From Microbotryum silenes-acaulis (lineage: Eukaryota > Basidiomycota > Microbotryomycetes > Microbotryales > Microbotryaceae), in NCBI GenBank assembly GCA_003665825.1, contig QPFY01000010.1:682001-746000 (forward strand): 64,000 bases of DNA, read 5' to 3'. A program made the translations under genes and the position numbers. Numbering within the stretch: the first letter of the stretch is position 1; each line of letters opens with the position of its first letter. Below the pieces are notes generated by a model, which did no database searches, was not told where the DNA came from, and worked only from the letters and a program-made list of their open reading frames with translations. Below, piece by piece: positions 1-11,501 of this stretch.

Positions 1-39
1 TTGGTATTGAAGGTCGTAGCGCAGGATGGGCTCGGCTGT

Positions 40-115
40 GGAAGGTGGAAGGGGACGGGGACGTGGACGTCGAGGTGGACGTCGAGGTGGACGTCGAGGT
101 GGAGGTGGGGTGAGT
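40..115. repeat. 12-bp tandem repeat at left edge
   Basis: About three and a half copies of a 12-bp unit (GTGGACGTCGAG) run into GGTGGAGGTGGGG. One minus-strand frame reads as a Thr-Ser repeat (TSTSTS) with no stop to the left edge. Another reads as a Pro-Arg repeat and a plus frame reads as Gly-Arg-rich. It could be part of an exon of a gene cut by the window edge, but no conserved domain or clear splice pair is visible, so only the repeat itself is supported. Confidence 0.6.
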
Positions 116-1008
116 TGTCGGCTCTGCAGGACCCAGTATGGGAGAGTTGCCACGAAGGCGCGTCGTGTGACTGACCGTCCAGCTTCCGGATAGTCTGCGG
201 TGAGGTAAAGGGGGTGTTGGCACGACCTGACCTCGCTCTGTACTACATAGAGGCCGATGGTACTGACCCAAAGCGACTCCTTTGCGCCCCTCTTCCAGCT
301 CGTCGAGTCGTTCTTGCGCGGCGCCATACTGTGTTGTGCTCACGATCTACTGGCCAGTGGTCCCAAGTCTCGCTGCGGTTGCACTCGCGATGGCGTCCCC
401 AATTCAGCAGCTGAACGGCGTTGTCTCGACGGCGTTGTCTCTACCCGGGGAAGCGCGACTCGAGAGAGACGAACGAACCGGCCCGGGAGCGCGTCGGGGA
501 ACGACTCATTCGCCCGCCTATCAAGAAGATATGCCAAGATTTTCGCCTGGGTAGACGGTTCTCAATGACTTTTCAAATTCTTGAACCTTCAAACTGGTAC
601 AGTAAGAATCTCCCTCATACCGTTCCGGGCGACCAACTCGTGCGCCTGGCAGTTTGACGTCAGAGTCGCGTCGAGGTTGTTGGCCAGCTTCAGTCTTATC
701 ATTCCCTACGTCAACGCGATCACCTTCCTCAACACCTACGCGACATTGGACATCCCGAGCCAACGACACACTATTCCACCCTACTCGATCACTGCTAGAC
801 CCTTTTTTTTTGGAGCTGCAAGGCGAGTTCGGACGAAAGCTTCCCGGGTGACCCTCCTCAGTGACCACCTCGAGCAACCTGCGGAGCGAGCGAATCAGTC
901 AGCACAGCGCACACAGCGCCCGGCAACGGCGAGCACGATCGACTCAGCAGAAGGGGGAGGGACAAGTCAGCGTGGTGTAGAGGAGTGAACGACCGACAAG
1001 GCGCCAAG
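116..1008. other. Intergenic / 5' region of the helicase gene
   Basis: No convincing gene. Several short overlapping frames occur on both strands, but none has recognisable motifs. The stretch just before 1009 probably holds the promoter and 5'UTR of the helicase gene. Confidence 0.5.
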
Positions 1009-4000
1009 ATGCCGGCCAAAAAATCGGGCGGCGCCGGCAACAAGAAGAAGGCTAAACCGATCTCGAACCGAGGCTTCGCGACCGTGTCCATACCCAAGAA
1101 GAAGGTGCCCGAGCTGGAAGAAACTTCCGAACGAACCACACTCGAAAATGGAGCTATGCAGACGGATGCAGTAGCTTCGACCAGTCAGCTCAATGCGGTT
1201 GGCACCTCCACGGAGACGGCGACTGTGCCGGACGGCACTGCGGCGACGACTGAGGAGGCAGAGTGGGATGCGGAAGAGATCGAAAAACTGGAATGGTCCA
1301 GATTGGCGGACAAGATCAGGTCCACGGTCGACAAGGAGGTGGCTAGGGTGCTCAAGGTGAGCTTCTCCGTCGTGGAAAACTTGGGGGCCCGGTGTCTGAC
1401 TGCATCAACTCAAGCTTTGCCCCTCGTACAGGTGATTGATTACGAACGACGACTGTCGAGATCACTACCTACTTACTTTTGGACCGACCAGGATCTGGTA
1501 GGACAATTCTCCCATATTGCACAAGTCCCAACTTACCCGCCGAGCTGACCCCCCTCGAACTCGATACCGCACCAGCAACGGCGAATCATCGAACTAGGCC
1601 AGAGCCTCTTCTCTGAAGAGACCCCACAACCCCTATACGAGCCCGAGGATAAAGCCATCACCAAAATCGCGACGCTGTGGGGGGTCCTCGAAGGGATTGG
1701 CTTCCGCACCGAACGTATCGAGGAATGTCTGACCCAGGCCAAATCGCTCGAATTGGAGGATGCGCTTGATTGGGTAAGTGGCATCTCTGATCTCGAGAAT
1801 AATGTTCATTCAAACTCATGCCTTGAAGAATGGGTGTCTCGTCCCACAGCTCTTCCTCCATTGTGATGCCGAAGAATTGGGATGCGAAGGACCAATCGCG
1901 CCGACCATCCCACCTGCCGAGCCATCACTGGACTCCACAACTCCAAAGACGGATTCACTCGAATCATCAACTCCGAAACTCACACGATCTTCTTCACCCA
2001 CACCTTCCACCTCCGCCGTCGGGTCCATAACTACCAACCAAGATGACGAAGCGAGGGCCGATGCCTCCATTCGCGCTCGAATTCTAGCCTACGAGACCAA
2101 CGATGATGACGACGACGACGACGACGCACAAGATGGAAATCAAAAGACCGAGCCCGACCTCGACGATATGAAAGAAGACCCAGACGCCAACACTCGTTAC
2201 GCGCGCCTCAAACTCCAACTCTCCGAGATCCAACGCGCCCAAGGCGTTTCCAAGCGTCTCGCCATAAAGCAAAGAACTGGCCCCACAAGGGAGGACGAAT
2301 GGAGGGAACGCAAAGTAACCGAATTGAACAAGATGATCGGGGAGATTGAAGGGGATTATACGTTCAGGAGGGTCGATGCCGATCTGATTTATCGGGAGGA
2401 GAGGACGAGGTTGGATGCGGCCGTTTTGGCGGATCGGTTGAATGGTACGAGTTTGGCGACGCCTCCTCAGACGAGTAGCGGGATTGTGGAGGAGGCGATG
2501 TCTGAGCGTCCTGAAACGTCGACCCCATCGGTCGAGGCGGCCGTCGCTGGACCCACCCTCTCCGCTGATCCTCCGAGCGTGGAAGAAGGCGACGAAGGAG
2601 GCATGTTCGGTAACCTCCTAGACGAAATGCCCACGGAAGAAACCTCCGAAGAGACCGGTCAAACGATCTACGTGCGCGACATGGGTCTCCCCAAACATTT
2701 CTCTGGCAAGACGCCCAAAACGAACCTCGAAGAAACGGTGCGCAAGATCGATAAATACGCGACAGTCGTCTTCCGTGTCATCTCAAGAGGTACAAGAGCC
2801 TGTCGTGCTTCGGTCACTATCGCATGGGGTGATGGGTCGGGGAGGAAACAACTTTGGACGATGGACGACGTCGCGTGCCATGATCGTAAACAAGCGTTCG
2901 ATTACATCGCGACCGTCGCTTTGTTTGAAGTCAATTCGACGAATGTGCATAAGCAATTACCGGCAATTTTTAGGGACTTGTGGGACGAGTTGGCGGAGAA
3001 GAAGAAGGGGGAGGATGAGGCGAGGTATAGGGAGAGGTTGAAGGTTTGGAAAAGGTTTGCGGAACCGAGGATGGCGGAACCGCCGAGTAGGGTACGTTTT
3101 CGGAGCTTCGATGAGGTGTGGAGAGCAAGACGGTTGACCTCTTATTGCGATGCTTTACAGGACCCACGGATCACTCGTATGCCTTCGTCATCTGCGCCCG
3201 AGGCCAAGATTCTTCCGGCATCGTTCACACCGCCCGAGGTGTCGGAGAAGATTAAGGCGGACTTCGCACAACGACAAGACTGGCCGGCCTATCAGGAGAT
3301 GCTGGTGAGTATGGACCAATGGGTGCAGATCGTAAAGTGACGAGACACTGAGACCCTCTCGGGATCGGCTCACTTCTCAGCAACAACGAGCCAAGTTGCC
3401 CATCGCGAACTACCGTTCCTTCATCATGAGCACGATCGAGCAGAACCAATGCGTCGTTTTGTGCGGTGAGACGGGTTGGTGAGTCCGAACGCTCTCAAAA
3501 GATAGCCCTTGCGACAATTGAGCTGATTCTCATCAGGTAAACCGTCGAGCAGTGGAAAATCGACGCAGGTGCCTCCCTTCATCGTCGAGCATGATATGCG
3601 CAAGGGAAGGAATGTCAAGGTTTACTGTACCGAGGTGAGCCGGTTCGGAGTGTATGTGGTGATGGTCCACCTCACTGATTTGTGGGTCTTGAATCTTGCT
3701 CGCAGCCTCGTCGTATCTCGGCAATCTCACTCGCTCAACGCGTCTCAAGCGAATTGGGTGAAGCTTCCGGTGCCTGTGGATCCCGGTCGTCCTTGGTCGG
3801 CTATTCGATTCGCTTGGATTCGGCAATCTCAGCGTCGAGTCGGATCGTGTATGCCACAACGGTGCGTGCTCAAACTTAAAATAGTGTTTTGCACAACCGT
3901 AGTGCGGACGCTGACCGATCCGGATCGCATCACAGGGAATCGTTCTACGCATGCTCGAGAGTCGCGAAGCGCTTTCCGACCTGACTCACATCATCATCGA

Positions 4001-6577
4001 TGAGGTTCACGAACGATCGATCGACAGTGATTTCTTGCTCATCGTCTTGCGCGAGATCTTGGAGGTGCGCAAGGATCTCAAGGTCATTCTCATGTCTGCG
4101 ACAGTCGAGTGAGTGGCTGCCTCCTTAGGACTAGAAGACGCACAGTCTCACCAATTCTGACTCGCCCCTTTTGCGTCTGTCATGCAGTGCCGAGAAGATC
4201 GCGTCCTACATGGGCGATTGTCCCGTCATCACCGTCCCAGGCCGCACCTTCCCCGTTACCCCTCACTTCCTCGAGGACGTGATCGAATTGACGCAATACC
4301 GACTCACGCCCACCACGGACTCACAATACGTTGCGCGGAGCAAACGATCCTACAATGGAAGTGGTCGACCTCGAAAATCCGCCGACGATGAAGCACCCCC
4401 TGACGAGGACGAGGAACCTGATCTCCCCGCTGGAGGCTTAATCAAGACCCTCACGACGCTTTCCAAACAGTCACGCACGACTCTCGAATGCATGGACCAA
4501 CACGTCATCAACTACGAACTCATCACCTTGTTATTGGAGCAACTCTGTTTCGAAAGACGTGAACTGATCCCTTTCTCGAACGCGATCCTCATCTTCTTAC
4601 CCGGTATCGAATCGATCAGGAGGTTGACGGACATGTTGGAAGGTCACCCCAAGTTCGGTACGAACTCGTTCTTGATCTTGCCGTTGCATTCGACGATCTC
4701 GAATGAGAACCAAGGTCTGGTGTTCAATGTCCCGAGGAGGGGAATACGGAAGATCGTCATTTCTACGTGCGTCCTTCTTCGCGAATTCAGTGACGTATTG
4801 ACGATGGTCATTGGGGAACTTAACGAGTTGTGTTGGCGATCCACAGGAACATCGCCGAAACGGGTGTCACGATCCCCGATATCACGGCCGTGATCGATAC
4901 GGGCAAACATCGCGAGATGCGCTTCGATGAGAAACGACAAATCAGTCGATTGGTCGAGACATTCGTGGCGCAATCGAACGCGGCGCAGCGAAGAGGTCGT
5001 GCGGGTCGTGTGCAAGAGGGCGTCTGCTTCCATTTGTTCTCTAAGCAGAGGCATGATACAATCGTCAGTACCGATGGACGTGTGATGCGCCTGTGGGTGG
5101 TGATGGCTGACTCTGGCATATGAATGATCACACAGATGGCGGAACATCCCCAACCCGAGATGCTTCGCCTGTCTTTACAAGACTTAGCCCTACGCATAAA
5201 AATCATGAAGATCGGCAACGCCTCGATCGAAGACGTCCTCCTACGCGCTCTCGATCCTCCTCTTCTCGTCAACATTCAACGCGCCGTCTTCTCCCTCATC
5301 GAAGCCAAAGCGCTCACAAGCACCGAAGAAATTACCCCTCTTGGTCGGCATCTCGCCAAATTACCCATGGACGTCCATCTAGGAAAGTTCCTGATCATGG
5401 CGACCATCTTCAATTGCCTCGATGCGGCGTTGACGATTACGGCGGCGCTGAATGCGAAATCGCCTTGGATGACACCGTTTGGGAGGGAGGCGGAGGCGGA
5501 TGCGATTAAGCGTGGGTTCAAGGTGGAGAATAGCGATTTTTTGACACTGTATAACGCTTATTGTTCGTGGAGGGAGGCGTCGGGCAATGGGTACGAGAGG
5601 GAATTTACAAGGGTGAGTTGGTTCCTCTAGTGGATTGCTCGTGGTGTTCAGACCGATGACACGTATTGGCGCTGTCTGCACAGAAAAACTTCCTGAGTCA
5701 ACAGAATCTGCAAGAGATCGAACAAGGACGCCAGCAATACTTCTCCTTCCTGGTCGACGCGGGCTTCATCGACATCTCGGAAGCCGAAAAGTGCGAGCTC
5801 GTCTCAACTCGTTACGGTAAATCACGCACACGATTCGTACGCGTACCCAACGAACTCGACACCTATTCCAGGGACCCCAAAGCAGTGATGGCCTGTCTCG
5901 CCGCATCGATGTATCCCAAGTTACTGGTCATTGATCCTCAATCGGGGCAGATGAAGACCTTGGCGAAGAATACACCGGCGGCGATTCATCCTAGCTCGGT
6001 CAACTTCGCGCCGGGACGAAGGGTCGATTTCGGGGGGAGCAAGTTCGTGGCGTTCTTTACGGCGATGCATACGCATAAACTCTGTGAGTGGAGGGAACGG
6101 AAAAGCGTGCCTGATTACTTTTACGGGTTACTAAATGTTGGTGGTGGATGGGGTGCGCAGACGTCTGGGAGTCGGGAACAGTGGACGAGCGAGCAGTCTA
6201 CCTGCTGTGCGGAAACGCGGATACCCAAGTAAGTAAAGGAGCGATCCGAAATTCGTGTCTAAGAAACTAACGCTCTCTTGAACTCGATGATACCTCAGCT
6301 CGCCGCGCACTCGCTCTCGATCGACCGCAAGATCCGCATCCGCCTCGAGCCCAAAACTTCGATCGCCATGCGTCTCCTACGCCAACAATGGAACTCGTTC
6401 TTCCTCGCCAAGATGAAGAACCCGACGATGACGACGAGTGAACCGCATGCGGCGTGGCTCGATTTGGTCAAAGAGGCTTTGTGCAGTCCTAGGAAGGATG
6501 AGGATAGCGTCACGGCCGAGATGAGGAAGAAGAAAGTCGTGGAGCAGATGAAGTTGAGTGTGATCAAAAATGCTTGA
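1009..6577 (+). CDS. DEAH/RHA-type RNA helicase (DHX29 / YLR419W-like)
   Basis: This is a superfamily 2 helicase of the DHX29/YTHDC2/YLR419W type; human DHX29 helps ribosomal scanning on structured mRNAs. I infer 14 exons: 1009-1356, 1432-1497, 1576-1773, 1850-3304, 3381-3478, 3553-3634, 3706-3861, 3936-4108, 4188-4766, 4847-5063, 5136-5612, 5684-6083, 6161-6228 and 6299-6577. All phases close, giving 1,531 residues. A UBA-like segment spans exons 3-4 (ends ALDWLFLHC). Walker A GETGCGKST lies near residue 720 and is completed only across the exon 5/6 junction. Motif II reads DEVH, as in DHX29, followed by SATVD and motif VI QRRGRAGR. The C-terminal half has the HA2 and OB-fold regions usual for this group. 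ATG 1009 is the first ATG in frame; the open frame begins with GTG at 985. Family confidence is high; the exact orthologue is less certain. Confidence 0.93.
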
Positions 6578-6843
6578 GATGGTTCGTAGTGGAGTGAATC
6601 TGCAATCTGCACAAACGCATCATAGACCGCAAGGTAATAATGCCGAGAGCACCGGCGGAAACTGCTGCGCGACGCGGGCGGGGCCTGGCTCGATCCCAAG
6701 TGGAGGTCCGTGCGCGAAAGGGGGGGCTTCGCAGCGACGACTTTCGCAATTGCACAGCGTCATGCGCGGACTGCCTCCTCCGACCTCAGCTCCGCATCTT
6801 TCCACCCCAACACCGCAGTCAAGAGTCACCGACTCAGCTCAAC

Positions 6844-8477
6844 ATGGGAAAGCGAGCTTCTTCGCCCACGGGTCAATCCAAGGCCAAGACTTCGCAAGCC
6901 CCCTCTTCAGCCAACCGAGCGACGACCGAGCACGATGACGAAGGTATGGGCGAGTTCGAGGATCAATGGGACGATGAGATTGAGCAAGACGAGGATGCTG
7001 GAGAGGTAATCGATGCGAATGACAAAACCGATGATGAGGAAGAGGACGGGGAAGTCGATCAGGAGATGGTCGAAGCCAACGAGGACGAGGACAAAGCCGA
7101 CAAGGCGGTCCAAACGAAGCGAGCCCCTAGTCCCGAGGCGTATTTGCCAGGAGGCAAGCTCGAGGAAGGCGAGTTCCTCCAACCCGACCTGTCGACCTAC
7201 CCTTTGCTGCATTCGTTCGTACCGACATGGCCCAGTTTGAGCTTTGACATCCTTCGCGACGACCTCGGAGAACAACGGAGAGGATACCCGGTCAGCTGCT
7301 CCATCGTCTCCGGAACTCAGGCCCAAGATAGGACCGCGAACGAGATTACAGTCATGCACTGGGAAGGGCTGGGACGCACGAGGAAAGATGAACTTGGTCA
7401 GTCTCAGAACGTGGCATCATCAATCTTTGCGAGGCTGACCCACCTTTCTATGCAGACTCTGACGACGAAGAGGAAGACGATGATGACGAGACCGACGACG
7501 ATCCCATTCTCACCTTCAAGGCCATCCCTCACCAAGGCTGCGTCAACCGTATCCGAGCTCGTATCCTCCCTGGCCCTTTGTCCGCCGGTCCACCAGCACC
7601 CCCGGCGCCCTACCACGTCGCGACCTTCTCCGAGACGGGCAAAGTTCACATCTTCGATGTCGCGCCGCACCTCGACTCTCTTCTCCACCCTGGGACATCT
7701 TCGGCCCCTCTGTCCAAGCTCCCCGTCTACACCATTGACTCCCATGGACGTGCCGAAGGTTACGCTCTCGCTTGGGGAAATCCTATCGGTTCCTCGTCCT
7801 CGGCCCGTTTGCTCTCTGGAGACATTCACTCCAAGATCTACCTGACGACGATGGGTCCCGCTTCCTTCACGCCCTCTCCCAAGCCCTTTGCATCCCACAC
7901 CGACTCGGTCGAGGACATCCAATGGTCCCCTTCGGAACCGACCGTTTTTGCCTCTTGCTCGGCCGACAAATCCGTTCGAGTATGGGACATCCGAACCAAA
8001 GATCGACGCAACGTGACGGGCATCTCTGACGCCCACGAAAGTGACGTCAACGTCATCAGTTGGAACTTGACGACCAACTACCTGCTCGCTTCCGGTGGTG
8101 ATGAAGGTGGAATCAAGGTATGGGACTTACGGAATCTCAAGGGCAAGGCCTCGCCTGCTCCCACCCCCGTCGCAGACTTCAAATGGCACAACGCACCCAT
8201 CACCTCGATCGAATGGCACCCTACAGAAGATTCATGCTTCGCCGCCAGTGGCGCCGATGACCAAGTCACATTATGGGATCTTTCCGTCGAGGAAGACGCG
8301 GACGAAAAAGTTGGCGCCAGGGCCGAGTTGAAGGACGTCCCCGATCAGTTGTTGTTCGTGCATCAGGGACAGAGGGATATCAAGGAGGTGCATTGGCATC
8401 CCCAAATCCCAGGAGTCGTCATCAGTACTGCGTTAGACGGGTTCAATGTTTTCAAGGCGTTGCCTTTCTCGGTGTAG
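6844..8477 (+). CDS. RRB1: Ribosome assembly WD40 protein RRB1/GRWD1
   Basis: RRB1 (GRWD1 in animals) is a nuclear WD40 chaperone for ribosomal protein L3 in 60S subunit assembly. There are two exons, 6844-7396 and 7456-8477, joined in phase 1, giving 524 residues. The N-terminal third is very acidic (a run of Asp/Glu-rich blocks), followed by the family's entry region with YLPG and WPSLSFD. Then come WD repeats with clear cores such as VHIFDV, VRVWDIR, IKVWDLR and VTLWDLS. A second acidic patch (DSDDEEEDDDD) straddles the intron, as expected for this family. It follows the helicase gene in the same orientation, about 270 bp downstream. Confidence 0.92.
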
Positions 8478-8755
8478 TTGGAATACCAGTTCTTTGGTCT
8501 CACTTGACTTTTGGCGAGGCACTTTCTGAATGAAGGGGACGAGGCAAAAGGGCTTTGCAACACTGCATTATGCACAAAAGATATAACGAAGGCGCTTGAC
8601 ACCGACATCTTTAAAAAGAAGAAACATGCTATTGGCGGGCGAGGAACAAATGGCCCCGCGTCGTCGTCGTCAAAAAGCCGCAAGAACAAGACCAGGAGAA
8701 GCTATGATACAAGGGTTGGTTATGTGAGAGACGAGACACCTCACAAGGGTACAAC

Positions 8756-11501
8756 TCAAGCAAACAACTTCTCGGCCGTCAATTCGCACGAGTGATCCAT
8801 CCCTCCGCATCGCTTCGCCAGAGGGTCCTCCTCGGCGACGAGGGGAGAGGGGCTTCGCTGGGCGATCGAGGCCGACTTGAAGTCACGAGGGTGACGGGTG
8901 CCCGCGGGTTGAGCAGGCTCGTTGAACGCGTCCATGAAGTCGTTGACGACGTCACGCTTCTGAGGGGTCATGACGCGAGTCGAACTGGCGGTGCTGGCTT
9001 GGTTGAAGACTTGCAGCTCCGAAAGACCGACGGCCGAAGCGGCGGTGTTGGTGCCGATGACGAAGAAGGTGACCGTCTTGGACTGGATGGGGGTGAAGTT
9101 GATCGCCGTCGCGGCACCATCGTTATTCAGCGACCCAACGGGGACTTGGAGATTGCCATCGAAGATGAGGACACCGGCGGTGATCTGCTCGGACGAGAGC
9201 GATCGATCGTAGAGCACAACCTGGTTGAAGGTTTGCGTCGATTTCCAAGTAAGACGAACCCATGCGCCAACGGTTTGGCTGCGCGAGATCCATTCGACTC
9301 GAGCGCTGCCCGTACCCTTGTCGTTCAGACCTTGGGTGTTCCCGTCGATAAGCTTGCTGTATTCGGATCCGGAGCGGTACGACGAACCGGTAGCCGTCGC
9401 TTGCAGCGCGAGGTTGACGGCGGCGGCGGCGGTGGTCTGGACAGGAGCTGCAGAGGACGTCGTCGTTGTCGTCGTTGTCGTTGTCGTTGTTGTCGTCGTT
9501 GTCGTAGCACCGACGGCCACCGCACCCGTTGACGAACTCTGGTAGGCCTTGGCAGTGGTGGTGGTGGAAGTAGTCGTTGACGTCTTAGTGGTCTTGGACG
9601 TGGTCGTCGTCTTGGACTTGGTCGTAGGTGAAGCGGTAGGGGAAGGTGTGGAGCCCGCCCCGTAAGGGTCGATGTAGTTCGAGTCGAGCTTTTCCCATAT
9701 GGCGAGGAGCTTTCTCGTGTCCCAGTCCGAAGGGTACAGCCAAGACGACGCGGGAGACCACCACTTCGCCTTGAGAGCTTCAGTGACGGTCCACTGCGTG
9801 GGAGGGACCCAGTTCGCGCTCGGGATGTTCCACGCTTCGGACTGCAAAGGAGTAACAGTGGGGCAACGTCAGAACAAACCGCAGAGTGCGAGTCACAGTG
9901 CCGAAGCATATTTCACCACTCACAGGCTGCCATCCGTACTTGACACCATAGTATTGCCACTTTCCGTTCGAGTCCATCAAGTTCTCAGCAACGTAGGGGA
10001 TCGTGGCACCGGTCGAGTCGCAGTCGTAACCATCATTGCCCAAGCCCTTACTAGACCAGCCAGACGGTGCGCAGTTTGTAGGAGCGGGAGACGCAGGCGT
10101 GGAAGCGGTGGGAGAAGTCGGACTCGCCGCGGCGGTCGTCGGGGATGCTTGAGAAGCAGCAGGTAGGGAGGCACCAGCAGAGGTCGACTTGACCGACGAC
10201 GCGTTGACAAAGATATCGTTCTGCGCGCCATCGTTGGGGAATCCCCAGTTAGCGTGGTAGCCCGGTCGGTCGTCGTTGCCGTTCCAGACAATGTTGGAGG
10301 GCGAGTTGTAAGCGTAGAGGGGTCGCTTGGCTCCACCTGGACGAGCAGCCATGCAAGCCGTGTCCGTCTTGGCGCACCATACCGGGTCCTTGGGCGCAGC
10401 GATGGGCAAAGCGTCCGCCTTGGCACCAGTGACGGCGCAGTCAAAAGCGGTCATGTAGAAGTTGCCGGTACCATTGTTAGCGAGCCAGAACCAACCGCAG
10501 ATGCACTTCTTGCCCGTGCAAGCCGGCATAGCCGCGGGGATGTCAAAGGTGTTGAACTTCTTGGCGACGCAAGAGTGCTTGACGGAAAAGATGGCCAGGT
10601 TATCGATGGTAACCTTGGAGATGTCGTCGACGTCGGCGATACCGAGAGCGCACCCACTCAGGAGGTTGCGGTCGATGTCGGTGGCGGCGGGGTCACCAGA
10701 GTGGTAGGCACCGGGGTTCCCGGGACAGGCATCGAGAAGAGAGCCAGGAGTGGTAGTGGAAACACCGTACGATGTCCATGCGATATGGCAAGCAATCTGT
10801 GTTGCAGCACACGCAGAAGTCAGCGGCGGCGGTATGGCGACAGGGACGAAAAGGAAGGGTTACACACCTGAACGGTCCATTGCCCGCCGGCAGGCAACTT
10901 CTCGACAGAGCCGGGGGAGGGTTTCAGAGCACGAGCAGCAGGTCCACTGCAACAGGAAAGCCAGTGTTCAGCTACGCTGCTGGCCTTTATTCGCTGTCGC
11001 GGCGAAGGGGCTCACCGGAACCACCAGTCGTCTTGGTTGGTCCAGTTCGGGCCGAGAGGAGCGACGGGGTCTACGGCTATAGAAGCGATGGGCAAGGTGG
11101 GAGTAGAGGTTATCAGCACAATGCCATGGTGCACTTGGTTTTCACCTCTATAAATGATGCTTCTGGGACTGACTGTCGTAAGAGACTGCGAAAGAGTATC
11201 CAATTCGGGGAGAAAAATCAGCCTGCGCCCTGTAAAATCAACCGCAACAGCAGTAGACTCACAGTAACCTCCTTCTTGCGTGTTAATCGGGGTACCAGTT
11301 CCGTGCCATCCGACACCGTACCTGGGGAGAGAGGGAAGAGATGGGAGAGTGTCAGCTTTGCAGCGCAAGTCCGAAAATGAACTCCGTTGGCTCGATCCCA
11401 AGCTGGCGGACTGACATGGAGGTCGTCCAGATGCTCATGTGAGCGACGGTCGAGGAAGCCATCGCCAAAAGGCTAACAGCGACAAGGTAAGAGCTAGACA
11501 T
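8756..11501 (-). CDS. Secreted AA14-type lytic polysaccharide monooxygenase with C-terminal DUF7402-like domain
   Basis: Predicted secreted copper oxidase of cell-wall polysaccharides. Six exons (11416-11501, 11263-11321, 11016-11076, 10868-10946, 9924-10796, 8756-9841) close in phase to 747 residues. A signal peptide ending STVA is followed directly by His (HMSIWTTSMYG), as LPMOs need for the N-terminal His of the copper brace. The region MPAC..KCICGWFW...NFYMTAFDC...PVWC and the later GAQNDIF match the AA14 pattern. Downstream are a Ser/Pro/Thr linker, a middle segment with WNIPSANW, a second Thr-rich linker with long Thr runs, and a discoidin-like DUF7402 domain (NLALQATAT...LIDGNTQG...VVLYDR). 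The C-terminal tail has dibasic sites (QKR, AKR). AA14 enzymes have been reported to act on xylan-coated cellulose, and related proteins in yeasts may act on the fungus's own wall. Catalytic function is inferred. Confidence 0.85.

Noticed and set aside
8792..9532. 246-codon plus-strand frame
   Set aside because: Antisense to the last exon of the AA14-type gene; Arg/Gly-rich low-complexity product.
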